A stretch of 64,000 bases of DNA, taken from assembly GCA_002281555.1 (NCBI GenBank), contig NCGJ01000004.1, positions 62,001 through 126,000 of the forward strand, read 5' to 3'. The notes under the pieces are model-generated. The model worked only from the letters and a program-made list of their open reading frames with translations. It was not told the origin of the DNA and ran no database searches. Positions 7,335 to 16,746 of the stretch are shown piece by piece. A program made the translations under genes and the position numbers. Within the stretch, counting starts at the first letter, position 1. Every line of letters begins with the position of its first letter. Source of the stretch: Hydrogenophilales bacterium 28-61-23. GTDB lineage: Bacteria; Pseudomonadota; Gammaproteobacteria; Burkholderiales; Thiobacillaceae.

Positions 7335-10300
7335 CTAGACGTCTACAGATTCGGTTCCCCAGTCGGTGTAAAGAAGTCTTTCGAGCTCCAACATCGTGAC
7401 CGGATACTCGGTCAACATTTGACTGAGCATGTCTTGGTCCACGAGCAGCACATCATTTAGTTCTGCCTGCTCGTGAGCCTGAGCATTGAAGAACTGATTT
7501 GTCAGCCCTACCTTATTGAACTCCACGTTGGGATGTCGGCGGCGATAAAAGGCTTCACCACCAACCACGTCCTTTACCGTTTCCCAACCGAGTTTCGTAC
7601 CTTCATTGCTAGATGTCTTCGTCTGAATTAGAACACCTCGGTCACCTGAAATGGCCACCACGTCCACGCCCTGGTCCTTAGTACCAGGTGTGCAATAGCA
7701 GAGGTCATACCCCTGCTTGCTCCATAAGGCTGCAGCAAGACCTTCGAAGTGGCGCCACTCCATCCGCAGGGCAAGCTCAAGGTCGATGCGCTCCTGGATA
7801 TCAGCTAGATTTCCTCCGGGGATGACTTCTGCAATGTCGAAGTCACTGGGCGATAGGTCTCCTGAGCCGTTGAGCATGTCACTGGCTAACTCACGTTTCT
7901 TGGTCAGCAATTGGTCGAGCTTGACGTCGAAAGTGGAGAAGTCATCGGCGGTCACCACTGGGTAGTAAACGTAGACGTCCTTCTTCTGCCCAATGCGGTA
8001 CGCGCGGTCCGTCGCTTGGTCTTCCTTCGCCGGATTCCAAGTTCTCGTGTAGTGAATGACGTGGTTTGCCGCCTGAATATTCACCCCAAAACCAACAGCA
8101 ACTGGCGAGAGGATGATGACCCCAAAACCGGGCTTCTCTTGGAAAGCCTTGATGCGCTTCTGTCGGCTAGCCATGTGGCTCGTTGCTGCACTCGTGTCGC
8201 CATTGATGATATCGGCGCGAACTTCAAAAGTCTGCTCAATATAGTGCTGCAGCAGGCGTTGGATGTTTCGGAATTCACAGAAAACAATTGCCTTCTCATC
8301 CTTGTCGCGAATGCGATGCAATTGTCCCAAGAGCCAATCCAACTTCGGGGCCTTTGCACGGTACTCAGCGAGAGGTTCTGGCTTGAACACGGTCAACCCG
8401 TAGCGTCGTGGGTCGGTGCAGACCAGACGGAGGTACTGCAGCAAGCCAAGATGGTTCTTGAATGGTACAGATGCAGTAGGGTCGTTGCGCTTCTTAAAGT
8501 CCTCAATCGCCTTGGCGTAAAGATTCCGCTGAGCAGTCGACAACGTAAGCCGTCTGCAGTCGTCATCTACTACTTTCTGTCGCAGGTCCTTGGCAACTTC
8601 TGCTTTGGTGCGACGAAGAATCTGGGGAGATATGCGCGTCCGGAGTTCCTCAACACGAGCGTGTTCATCATCGTTCTTAGCCTCAATGGGCTTGCGGTAC
8701 CGCTGGCCAAAGTCATTCAAAGCACCGAGAAGCCCAGGTTGAATGAAGTCGAACAAACACCACAAGTCCGCAAGTGTGTTCTCAACAGGAGTTCCTGTGC
8801 ATGCTACTTTGAAACCAACGTTCTGCTTCTTCGCTGCGCGAGTAACCATCGCCGCGGGGTTCTTGATGCGCTGCGCTTCATCGCAAACCATTACGGACCA
8901 ACGCTCTGCAGCGAAGGAAAACTCCAAGTCCCGGAGCGTTTCGTAGGTTGTTAGAACGACTTTTGCTTTGCCAACCCATCCTGGCTTAAGGAAGCGAACT
9001 AGACCGTCTTCGGTGCGCAATCGAGCATCGATTGCTTCCCGCGGAATCCGCAGAGGCGCAAGGGAGTCGCCATAAGCAGTGAGAATGGAAATAAGGCCTG
9101 GACGAATGAATTTCTCGGTCTCCTCTTTCCAGTTTTCTAGCAAAGACACTGGCGCCACAATCAGAATTGGAGAGACATCCGGGTTCTTCTCTACAAGCCA
9201 AGCCATGAAGGCCAGGAGCTGAAAAGTCTTACCGAGACCCATGTCATCTGCCAGTACCGCGCCGCGCACCTGGTGCTCGGCTTGGGACTTATATAGATGC
9301 TGCAACCAGGCAAGACCCTGCCGCTGATGGGGCAGCAGGGTGAAGTCATTGCTCAGACCAGCGGGCTCTTCCGGCTCGTTTGGAAATGCTAGCAGAGCTT
9401 CACGCCGCGGTTCTTCATAGTCGACGGCCTGAATATTAGAGCGAAGAATTAGCGTCTTCTTCGCGCCTATCACCTCCTTGTGCTCAGCTGCCTTCCGCTC
9501 TGGGTCGAACTTTTTGTGTTTAACCTCATCCAGCACCTCATCAAAGGTGCTTGCAATGTCCTTGGCCTCTTCGAGAGGCATAGGCTTAGGAAGCCAGGGA
9601 ACCTCAAGCTTGTCTTTGCCTGCCGCCTCTGCCTTTGTAATCGCTTCCCGCAGCTGCTTGAGTGCATCCTTCGTAGCTGGAACAGCAACAGGCTCTGTCT
9701 CCCCCTCGGGAATGTATGCAATAAGGGGAACCACATTCTCGGGAAACCAGCCATCTTCTTCCTTCTTCTTCGTGATGTAGGCGGAGTAGTATGGTTTCTC
9801 TACACCGATACCTTCAATACGCGATGAGTACGCACTCAGGTCATGAACCTGGGCGTAGGAAACCATAGATGCTGGCTTACGACGCAGCTCCAAAGCACCC
9901 TGCAGTTCCGCGAGGTAACTCGATGCCTCTCCCTGTAGCTCAAGGTCGTAGCCTTTCCAACCCAACAACTGAAACCCTTTTGACAGAGATACCTCAAGGC
10001 GAGCGACGAACTTCGCCAACTCCTCATCTGTCAGCCATTCTGTCTCCGATGTGGCAGGACCGGCTGCGCTCGCAGATTCAATAAGTAGCCCGACCCTCAA
10101 TGGATACCCGGTTGCGTCGCGCTCAATATTTGGAACAAAACGTTCGTATTGCAGCCCCGCGTGCTCCCGCGCCTTCTCGAACTGCCCCTCATCAATGACG
10201 TCTTGAGCGTCTGGGCCGAGCGTTGCGTAAGGGTTAAGTACGAAAGCTTGAGCACGGGACCCTGCCACTCGTCTCAGCGGCAGCCGCTTTATCTCCTGCA

Positions 10301-11096
10301 GGACCGTCTTAACCTGAGGAGTGATGAGTACCTGAACAATACCCTCTGGGGTGACGATGTCGTAACGGTCTAGAACTTCCCTTGAGCTGTCGAATCGCTC
10401 AATCCAGCCATTGGGTGCCCCAGTAAAAGAGGGCTCAATCTCTATAACGCTATCATCGGCTATGGGGGCTGACTTCCTCAATCCGATGTCAAGTCGCTCC
10501 GGCGTTAGCACAACTGAGCGATGCAGGAAGTCATCTAGCCTTGCACCAGCCTTCAGAGCCAGACTACGGATTCGCCCCCAAGCCTGCCTGTGCACCTTCT
10601 CATTGCGCTGCTCCTGAGGGCGCCTAGAAAAGGCGACCACCTCAGAAAATAATTCCCAGTGTGCAGTCCGCATGAGTTCCGTCTGCTCATCCCGAATAAG
10701 CATCGCACCCAGAATCCTGGGGTGCTCTACGAAATGCTTACTCGAGCGCCATCCAGAAACGGCGATGGAGAAATCATCGTCAGTTAATGAATTCCGACTC
10801 TCCAGCGAAGGTTCGCATGAGGTAAACGGCGGTAGCACAAGCAATTCGGCCAACTCATCGTATCCCGGGCTCCGTAGTGCTTCGTAGAGGGAGTTCCACG
10901 AGATACTCACTTCATCGTTGGGTTCTTGGCTAGCGAATCCATCATCAATGAGCTGAGCAAGGTAAGCTGGCAACATCTCATCCGCCAACCTAGTTCCTTC
11001 ACCCGAGCTGTTGATAACCACCCCTTTGTCCGACACTTGTCTGCACCACGAGTCCGTCGGTGCCATCTGCGTTTTCTTGAAGAAATTGAATACCAT
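7335..11096 (-). CDS. zorD: Zorya type I ZorD: SNF2-type helicase with C-terminal Mrr-like nuclease
   Basis: A 1253-aa protein. Residues 1-560 form a large N-terminal region with no recognised motif. A Snf2/SF2 motor follows: Walker A DDMGLGKT at about 617-624, DEAQ at 739-742, CTGTPVEN at 766-773, and the motif VI region DQATDRAYRIGQ at 1026-1037. The C-terminal ~140 residues hold an Mrr/restriction-endonuclease-like core, with D1145 in GVDVVA and Q1158-x-K1160 in IQTKTS. In Zorya type I, ZorD is the DNA translocase/nuclease that degrades phage DNA once the ZorAB motor senses infection. It is the last gene of the operon, 15 nt after zorC. All motor and nuclease residues look intact. Confidence 0.93.
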   Translation of the reverse strand: MVFNFFKKTQMAPTDSWCRQVSDKGVVINSSGEGTRLADEMLPAYLAQLIDDGFASQEPNDEVSISWNSLYEALRSPGYDELAELLVLPPFTSCEPSLESRNSLTDDDFSIAVSGWRSSKHFVEHPRILGAMLIRDEQTELMRTAHWELFSEVVAFSRRPQEQRNEKVHRQAWGRIRSLALKAGARLDDFLHRSVVLTPERLDIGLRKSAPIADDSVIEIEPSFTGAPNGWIERFDSSREVLDRYDIVTPEGIVQVLITPQVKTVLQEIKRLPLRRVAGSRAQAFVLNPYATLGPDAQDVIDEGQFEKAREHAGLQYERFVPNIERDATGYPLRVGLLIESASAAGPATSETEWLTDEELAKFVARLEVSLSKGFQLLGWKGYDLELQGEASSYLAELQGALELRRKPASMVSYAQVHDLSAYSSRIEGIGVEKPYYSAYITKKKEEDGWFPENVVPLIAYIPEGETEPVAVPATKDALKQLREAITKAEAAGKDKLEVPWLPKPMPLEEAKDIASTFDEVLDEVKHKKFDPERKAAEHKEVIGAKKTLILRSNIQAVDYEEPRREALLAFPNEPEEPAGLSNDFTLLPHQRQGLAWLQHLYKSQAEHQVRGAVLADDMGLGKTFQLLAFMAWLVEKNPDVSPILIVAPVSLLENWKEETEKFIRPGLISILTAYGDSLAPLRIPREAIDARLRTEDGLVRFLKPGWVGKAKVVLTTYETLRDLEFSFAAERWSVMVCDEAQRIKNPAAMVTRAAKKQNVGFKVACTGTPVENTLADLWCLFDFIQPGLLGALNDFGQRYRKPIEAKNDDEHARVEELRTRISPQILRRTKAEVAKDLRQKVVDDDCRRLTLSTAQRNLYAKAIEDFKKRNDPTASVPFKNHLGLLQYLRLVCTDPRRYGLTVFKPEPLAEYRAKAPKLDWLLGQLHRIRDKDEKAIVFCEFRNIQRLLQHYIEQTFEVRADIINGDTSAATSHMASRQKRIKAFQEKPGFGVIILSPVAVGFGVNIQAANHVIHYTRTWNPAKEDQATDRAYRIGQKKDVYVYYPVVTADDFSTFDVKLDQLLTKKRELASDMLNGSGDLSPSDFDIAEVIPGGNLADIQERIDLELALRMEWRHFEGLAAALWSKQGYDLCYCTPGTKDQGVDVVAISGDRGVLIQTKTSSNEGTKLGWETVKDVVGGEAFYRRRHPNVEFNKVGLTNQFFNAQAHEQAELNDVLLVDQDMLSQMLTEYPVTMLELERLLYTDWGTESVDV

Positions 11097-11111
11097 ATTG
11101 GGCTAGCTGTC

Positions 11112-12830
11112 CTATTGCCACCAACCTTTGCCGAGCTTGTATTGAAAGCCCCAGTCAAGCAGCGCCTTGTTGACCTGAAGGTCGTTATCGTCGGTGCGAA
11201 CCCAGAGGTTCCCATTTAACGCCCTATTGTCGTCGACCTTGAGCTCGTGAATTCGAGCAAAAGCATCAAGAGCAATCCTGCTGAAATCGCATTCTTTGCT
11301 CCCGGTGGTCTGGCCACCTGGTGACTGGACAGACCGTCGAGGAGCGACCGGTGCGGGGGGGGGCACTGTTGGCGCAGGAGCGGGAGCTGCTGCTCGTGGT
11401 ACGGTTCGTCTGGTGACGGCGTTCGGAAGGATGTCAAAGTGCATCTTAAGCGTTGCCTCGAACATGTCTTCCCACTTATTCCAACCCTTGATACCGTCTT
11501 GGTGCTGCATCCACAGTATGCGGTTCTTGTGCTTAAGGGAATTTGGCGCATTGACGGTAGTACCTACCGGACGGGAGGCATCAAATGGCAACGTCTTGCG
11601 CACGTCGTAGCCATAGAAGGCATTGCCCATGCCACCGAACTCAACGGCTACAAGGTCTCCGAGTGTCATGATGAAGGCGTTGTTCGAGCTGTCTGTTGAC
11701 TTGAGCTCTGTGAACAGCCCCTTCATTTTCTTGCGCAGCGCCTCGAAATCGCGGTCCCTCGAATTGAGTGCTCGTGCACCAAGGGCGAACTGGATGTGTT
11801 CCATCGATTTTACGTAGCGAAGCCAGAAATTCGCTCGGCGACGGTCACCGACGCCGTCCTCAGCGAGTTTGGTGAAAAAGGCTTCGATGAATTCGCGCTT
11901 GAGCCACTCGGACACCATCTCCCGAGCCACCGGAACCACGCCACCCCAGCGAGTTTCATTTGAAGGGAGCCAGGGGTTACCCCACCACTCCACAGAGACA
12001 TTCCGAAGAGGCTCGTTGATGCCTGGCTGCTCCGTAGATGCGTACTTGTCGAGCATCAGAATCAGGCCCCGGTCTCTAAGCACCAGATTCTTTGACAACA
12101 ACTCCAGCAGTCTGGGTATGAGGTCCTTGAATTGCTCATGGCTCAGCTTGGTGGCTTGGCGCACCTGAGCAAGAACCAATTCGCGCAAAAACCAAGACGA
12201 CTTTATGACGCCGAGCTGCTCGCAGAGGAGGTCAAGCTTGGTTGTATCACCTGAGAGGACATCGGAAGCAAATGGGGCGCAGGGGTCCTCCCCGAAAAGT
12301 TGCCGGTTCTCGACCGTAGTCGTGACCCAATCCGGGTTAACTTTCTTGTCGACGATGTTGTGAGTTCGCTCGCTTAGATAATCCCTCAAGTCTCGCCAGT
12401 TTTGTTTCCCGACTGAGGGCGCTTGAGGCACCTTGGCGTCGTATGTAAAGTAGCTTCGTAGCAGTCCTTGGTAGCAGCGGCGATACCACCGTGGCTCATC
12501 TACCCACTGGTCAACTCCGGTTTGACTGTCCAGCACTGCCTGGAAACGCTGACGGTCTTCCATTATGCAGGGACCGGAGTGGCGGTTCGGCACACACATG
12601 CCGAAGGAAACCAGTCGGGCATCCTTGAGTGTTTCGAACCGCTGGGCGTCCCAGAACTTGCGAATGGCGGCTTGCTGCAGGTCCTCGGGGACGTAAGAGC
12701 CAGTACCGGACTTGTTGTGCTTCTTTAGGCCTGCGATAACCGGGTCCAGGCCATCAGTCTGAGGGAACGGCCGCTCCGCCACACTGAGGCTGCTGCGTAG
12801 GAGCCCTGTGAGCCGGTCAAGCGCTGTCAT
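11112..12830 (-). CDS. zorC: Zorya type I ZorC (EH-signature-type protein)
   Basis: A 572-aa soluble protein placed exactly where ZorC lies in type I Zorya. Its start overlaps the zorB stop by 4 nt (ATGA). It has a long helical N-terminal part (to about 475), a Pro/Ala-rich linker (about 477-497, APAPTVPPPAPVAP) and a compact C-terminal domain (about 510-572) rich in aromatics, ending KGWWQ. I assign it mainly by synteny; the N-terminal part fits the EH-signature domain family reported for ZorC. ZorC is thought to bind DNA and work with ZorD after the membrane motor is triggered. No catalytic motif is visible. Confidence 0.85.
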   Translation of the reverse strand: MTALDRLTGLLRSSLSVAERPFPQTDGLDPVIAGLKKHNKSGTGSYVPEDLQQAAIRKFWDAQRFETLKDARLVSFGMCVPNRHSGPCIMEDRQRFQAVLDSQTGVDQWVDEPRWYRRCYQGLLRSYFTYDAKVPQAPSVGKQNWRDLRDYLSERTHNIVDKKVNPDWVTTTVENRQLFGEDPCAPFASDVLSGDTTKLDLLCEQLGVIKSSWFLRELVLAQVRQATKLSHEQFKDLIPRLLELLSKNLVLRDRGLILMLDKYASTEQPGINEPLRNVSVEWWGNPWLPSNETRWGGVVPVAREMVSEWLKREFIEAFFTKLAEDGVGDRRRANFWLRYVKSMEHIQFALGARALNSRDRDFEALRKKMKGLFTELKSTDSSNNAFIMTLGDLVAVEFGGMGNAFYGYDVRKTLPFDASRPVGTTVNAPNSLKHKNRILWMQHQDGIKGWNKWEDMFEATLKMHFDILPNAVTRRTVPRAAAPAPAPTVPPPAPVAPRRSVQSPGGQTTGSKECDFSRIALDAFARIHELKVDDNRALNGNLWVRTDDNDLQVNKALLDWGFQYKLGKGWWQ

Positions 12831-13540
12831 TTCAATGAACAGTCGCCAAAATTTCCCGTACCTGCGGGGGGAGAATTACGGGATTCATCCACGCCAAGAA
12901 ACTCCAATCGCATTTCGACGCGGCGACTCTCCTCTGCCGTATCCTTTGCTGCATTGAAAGAGTAGCCTCCGACGAAAAACAGACCGCGTACTTGCTCTTT
13001 CTGCTCGGCGTTGAGGAGGCTGGGGCCGCTGGTTGCGAACATCGTGCAGAGCACCTTCTGACTGCGAAGCAGGCTGAGATTTAGGTTGGCGAGGTAGGTG
13101 CCAGTCTTGTCTGTATACCCCTCGACCACGATGCGTTTCAGGATGCTTTTCCCAAGCTCATCATTAGCCAAGGTGAGAATTTCCGGCACAAACTTTCTAA
13201 GCACATCCTCTTGTTGGGAGTTCAGGCGCCAGTCACCGAACGCGAACTGCGCACGCTGACCAAAGTCAATGGCCTGACGGAGTTTGTCAACCTTGATACC
13301 CTCATGACGCTTCGCGGCTTCTTCGAAGCGTTCCAAGATTTTCTCTATGTTCTTGCGATGTTGCTCCTGCTTCTTCTCGCGTTCAGACACGTTCTTGGTC
13401 ACGGCGAGCAAGGCAACGCCCATGACGACCAAGAACAAGACCATCAAGGCCGTCATCAGGTCGGCATAGGAAATCCAAAAGGGCTTTTCCGCTTCATCGC
13501 GGCAGCCCCTTCGCACTACTAATGCACGAGCGCCGAACAT
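12827..13540 (-). CDS. zorB: Zorya ZorB: MotB/OmpA-like motor subunit
   Basis: A 237-aa protein with a short cytosolic N-terminus, one TM helix (about 28-47) and a C-terminal OmpA-like peptidoglycan-binding domain (VEGYTDKTGTYLANLNLSLLR, then RRVEMRLEF). The conserved ion-carrying aspartate of MotB-like stators is D27 in ISYADLMTAL. With ZorA it forms a proton-driven rotary motor in the inner membrane that is anchored to the cell wall. It starts 3 nt after zorA ends and overlaps zorC by 4 nt. Length and layout match ZorB. Confidence 0.94.
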   Translation of the reverse strand: MFGARALVVRRGCRDEAEKPFWISYADLMTALMVLFLVVMGVALLAVTKNVSEREKKQEQHRKNIEKILERFEEAAKRHEGIKVDKLRQAIDFGQRAQFAFGDWRLNSQQEDVLRKFVPEILTLANDELGKSILKRIVVEGYTDKTGTYLANLNLSLLRSQKVLCTMFATSGPSLLNAEQKEQVRGLFFVGGYSFNAAKDTAEESRRVEMRLEFLGVDESRNSPPAGTGNFGDCSLK

Positions 13541-13543
13541 CTT

Positions 13544-15583
13544 TTATCGCCTCGGTGCAAGGCTACCACCTAGCGTCACTTCTAGCTCTTGAACAGCCGT
13601 CGACAGGAGGCCAACTGCACTGCTCAACTTTGTGTGGAAGTCGTGATTAACTTTCGCCAAAGTCGAGACTACAGACTCTCGAAACGCTTCACTGGAGTCG
13701 GCTAGCACTTGGCTCACCCCGTCGAGATACTCATCTGCGGCCTTCTGCGCTTGGCTGAGCTTGGTAGCAGACATCTCGATACGCTGCAGGACGTCGCCAG
13801 TGAGGCTTGCTTCCTTCTTTGCCAGTTCTATTGTGGCCCGGACGTCTCCGAGTAGCACACTGACAGCATCCCTCTGTGACTTGTAGTCTCGGAGCCCCTC
13901 TTGGAGAGCGCCTGAGCTCGAGGTGAGCGCTCCTGCCAACTCCGTTAGCTTGCCACTCACCGTCGCAGCCTGACCCATGACAAGGGTAACTCGGTCACCC
14001 GCAGCGGCGAAGTTGGTTGCTGCGGTGTCTAGGCGATTAGCGCCGGCATTCATCTTTTCTACGGTCGAAACAGTCGCCGCTGAGAGCGTAGAGACACTTT
14101 TCGCCATGGTCTGGGAAGCCGCCGAGATTTCCTTCACAGCAGCCTCGACACTTCCAGTCATCTCGGAAACGACATTCGAGGCGCGGTCCGCCATAGATAG
14201 TTCACGCGTCCGATTGTCTTCGAACACCTTCTCCTGAGATTCACTCAGATTACCCAGGATAGTAGTCATCTGCTGTCCGATGGAGTCGAGCGTTGACTGA
14301 AGCTTTTGCTGTGTCTCGGCTTGAGACGACTGTACCAACTGCCGAATCTGGTCTACGAACTCTTGGGTCTGCGTATTGATGCTGGCTTGCCGCTCCTCCA
14401 TGGCCTTGAGGGAGGCTGCCATCTGCGCCGCCATGCCATCGGTGGTTTTCTTACCACTCTCCTCAAGCTTTCCGACAAGGGTGTTAAGGGATGCAACAGC
14501 ATCCTGCATTCCTTGAGCGGTCTGTTTATTCAACTCGTTAATACCGTTAATTTGTCCACCGAAGAGGTCATTCAGTCGTTGGCTGAAACTGACCATGATG
14601 TCGTTCAGCATCTTCACGGCGGTCGCGCTTTGGTCACCGGAGGCGGTCTCAACCGAGTTAGCAATCTTGTCGAGGGGCCCCTTCAGGCTCTTTTCAATGC
14701 TGCCGGCGATGACATCGCCAAGAACCTGATTGTCTTCTCGTGCTGCTTCAACCTGCCGGTTGGATGACTCCTCGATGCGTTGGGTAAGCTGTGCATGAAG
14801 TTGCTGGCCGGTCGAGAGTTGCGAAGCTGTAAGCTCGTGAAGGATATCGCCGAGTTCCTTGACCAAGGCGTCCTTGAGAATCTTGGATTGGCTGGCTGAG
14901 GCTTCCGATGCATTGACCAAGCGCGAGAGGTACTCCTCTCCGGCTCCTGCCTCAAAGCGGGCATCTATACCGTGAGCAATCTCTTCGGTCTTTCGGTAGA
15001 GCGCCGCAAGGAGAAGTTTTTCAAGGAAGGTAACCGCCATAGCGGCAGTGATTGCGGCCGCTGAGATGAGGAATGCCTCACCAACTGCATGCATCAAAGA
15101 CTCGAGACTGGTGCGAACCGTTGCAGCGTTCTCACTCACCTGGAAGCGACGTAGGCCTTCAATTAGTCCGGTGAAGGTGCCAATGATGCCCAAGCCAGTG
15201 AAGATGCCCGGAACGTGCTTGAAGAATTCTGTGCGTAGCCTGCTATCGACAACGTACTGCTCGTTGAAATAGGTTTCTGCTGCGATAGTTGACCGAACAC
15301 CAACCACTTGCATCTGACCATCACGTTCTTCACGTTGTGTGTGCAAGGATTCTTGGTACTCTGCCCAAAGGTGAGCCAGCTGCTTGTCCTTTAAAAAGAG
15401 TTTCTTAAATTCACTTGGTGGTGTCCTGACCTCGAACGATTCAACCCCAGAAAGAATCTTTCGCAGACGAAACCAATGGATTACGCCGGGGAGCAGAAAG
15501 AGAAAAAGAAAGCCAAGCAGTAACAAGCTAAGCAAGCCACCGGTCACTAGTAGGTGGGTTGCAATATTCGAAAGCTCAATCAC
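13544..15583 (-). CDS. zorA: Zorya ZorA: MotA/TolQ-like motor subunit with long cytoplasmic tail
   Basis: A 679-aa protein. TM helices lie at about 11-32, 123-143 (FTGLGIIGTFTGLI, the MotA/ExbB core) and 168-193. The remaining ~480 residues are Ala/Gln/Ser-rich coiled coil with repeated amphipathic heptads, matching the long tail that ZorA projects into the cytoplasm to pass on the infection signal. The start codon is GTG at 15583, with GGGAG and GAAGAA upstream. It is the first gene of the operon, so the promoter should lie in the 450-bp region to its right. ZorA/ZorB form the sensing motor for ZorC and ZorD. Confidence 0.94.
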   Translation of the reverse strand: MIELSNIATHLLVTGGLLSLLLLGFLFLFLLPGVIHWFRLRKILSGVESFEVRTPPSEFKKLFLKDKQLAHLWAEYQESLHTQREERDGQMQVVGVRSTIAAETYFNEQYVVDSRLRTEFFKHVPGIFTGLGIIGTFTGLIEGLRRFQVSENAATVRTSLESLMHAVGEAFLISAAAITAAMAVTFLEKLLLAALYRKTEEIAHGIDARFEAGAGEEYLSRLVNASEASASQSKILKDALVKELGDILHELTASQLSTGQQLHAQLTQRIEESSNRQVEAAREDNQVLGDVIAGSIEKSLKGPLDKIANSVETASGDQSATAVKMLNDIMVSFSQRLNDLFGGQINGINELNKQTAQGMQDAVASLNTLVGKLEESGKKTTDGMAAQMAASLKAMEERQASINTQTQEFVDQIRQLVQSSQAETQQKLQSTLDSIGQQMTTILGNLSESQEKVFEDNRTRELSMADRASNVVSEMTGSVEAAVKEISAASQTMAKSVSTLSAATVSTVEKMNAGANRLDTAATNFAAAGDRVTLVMGQAATVSGKLTELAGALTSSSGALQEGLRDYKSQRDAVSVLLGDVRATIELAKKEASLTGDVLQRIEMSATKLSQAQKAADEYLDGVSQVLADSSEAFRESVVSTLAKVNHDFHTKLSSAVGLLSTAVQELEVTLGGSLAPRR

Positions 15584-16033
15584 TTCTTCGACACTCCCTC
15601 TTTTTCTGTAGCGGCAAGGACAGTTTCAGTTTCCCCAACACACGTTCACCCTGGAGTATTCGAACGACAGAGTCTCAAGCTTGTTGGTTTTTTACATATT
15701 TTCCCGGCTCGAAGCGACTTTGAGAAGCAGCTTAAATATCGGCGGTCACTGAAAATTGACAGCAACTGATTTTTTCTCAGCCATCGATGGTTAGTTTGTA
15801 TCACTACCAACATTACAATTCGCTGGCTAAGTTGGGGAACCACTGTTAGATAAAATGGCTGGCTTTGATGTACGGCTTGAGCCAGCGGGTTGATTATTGA
15901 CCTAGCCGGCCGATACCACTAGTGGCTTTGCCACTCAGATATACGGGTTCGACATTCCGATAGCCATATATAGCGAACGTCTCGACTGCTGCTTCGAATT
16001 TGGATGACCCGCTAGAGAGCCCCTCGCGCTTAG
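15584..16033. other. Intergenic region upstream of zorA
   Basis: No protein gene is supported. It should contain the zorA promoter on the minus strand, but I find no confident -35/-10 pair. Visible structures are a hairpin AGTGGC-TTT-GCCACT at 15921-15935 and the overlapping palindrome CCACTAGTGG at 15916-15925. The region is moderately AT-rich. Confidence 0.4.
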
Positions 16034-16036
16034 TAG

Positions 16037-16378
16037 CTGGTTAACCTCATTGCCTTGGGTGATTTCAACATAGACCGCCAGGGCGACCCCCTTTGGCAGG
16101 CATTTACATCAACCGGGCTGGCGGCACCCGAGGAACTGAACAGCGTGCCGCGAACAGTGTTTGCCACCTCGGGCAAGCCGGAAACCGACAAGTTCTACGA
16201 CCAGATTGCCTGGTTCAGAAACGCGAGTGGGGTGCCAAAACTGTCAATGACACACAGAGCGGCCGGTTACGTGGATTTCTTGCCTTATGTCTATACGGAG
16301 CAGGACTTCAGCAAACAGTCCATCTCTCACCGGGTGTCAGACCACTATCCGCTTTGGGTCGAGTTCTCATTGGTGTAG
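16037..16378 (+). pseudogene. 5'-truncated endonuclease/exonuclease/phosphatase (EEP) family remnant
   Basis: The frame is open just after an in-frame TAG at 16034 and encodes only the C-terminal ~113 residues of an EEP-fold hydrolase. The family hallmarks are present: LGDFNID (the central GDFN motif) near the start and ISHRVSDHYPLWVEF (the SDHxP catalytic His region) at the end. A full EEP domain needs about 130 more N-terminal residues, with the first Asn and Glu ligands, and these are absent upstream. It is therefore a decayed fragment. It points to past rearrangement between Zorya and the PLD-like gene. Confidence 0.75.
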
Positions 16379-16746
16379 CCGGGATAGGAATATGCATAGG
16401 GTTTGCACCATGCATGGGGCTACAGCTGGGTACTTTCCATTTTCAGTTCAAGCAAGCCAGCTTCCCGCACGCGGCGCAGGGATGGCATGTCATCGTTCAT
16501 CATTCGGTGGGGACCTTTACAGTCAATTACAGTCAATTACAGTCGCCTGCCGAAAGCTGGCCCCGTGGTGGCGATTTGCACTCGTTTAAGCATCAACTTA
16601 AATTTTAAGCGCCAAGTTAAACGGTACGGCTTGACGTGCCAGCCAGCCCCTTGTTTGAACTTACCACTACAGGTTGAACCCAGGTCTCGGGGCGGGCAAT
16701 CGCCTGAAAAAATCCAAAAATCCTTACAAAAATGCCAACGGAGCAT
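16379..16746. other. Intergenic stretch with short tandem repeat
   Basis: No gene is supported in this 368-bp stretch between the EEP remnant and the convergent PLD-like gene. It holds the 10-bp unit AGTCAATTAC twice in tandem with partial copies on both sides (16517-16544). Further on, several TTAA-rich short inverted segments occur around 16590-16620. No clear terminator was found. Confidence 0.5.
16517..16544. repeat. 10-bp tandem repeat (AGTCAATTAC, about 2.8 copies)
   Basis: The segment reads as consecutive TTACAGTCAA units with an exact 10-bp period, close to one helical turn. It lies in non-coding DNA. It may be slippage or a short set of protein-binding sites. Confidence 0.7.

Noticed and set aside
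15941..15960. GGGTTCGACATTCC resembling a tRNA T-arm
   Set aside because: Spacing does not match GTTCGANTC and no acceptor or anticodon stem is found around it.
16517..16544. Short tandem repeat as a possible CRISPR remnant
   Set aside because: Units are 10 bp with no spacers.
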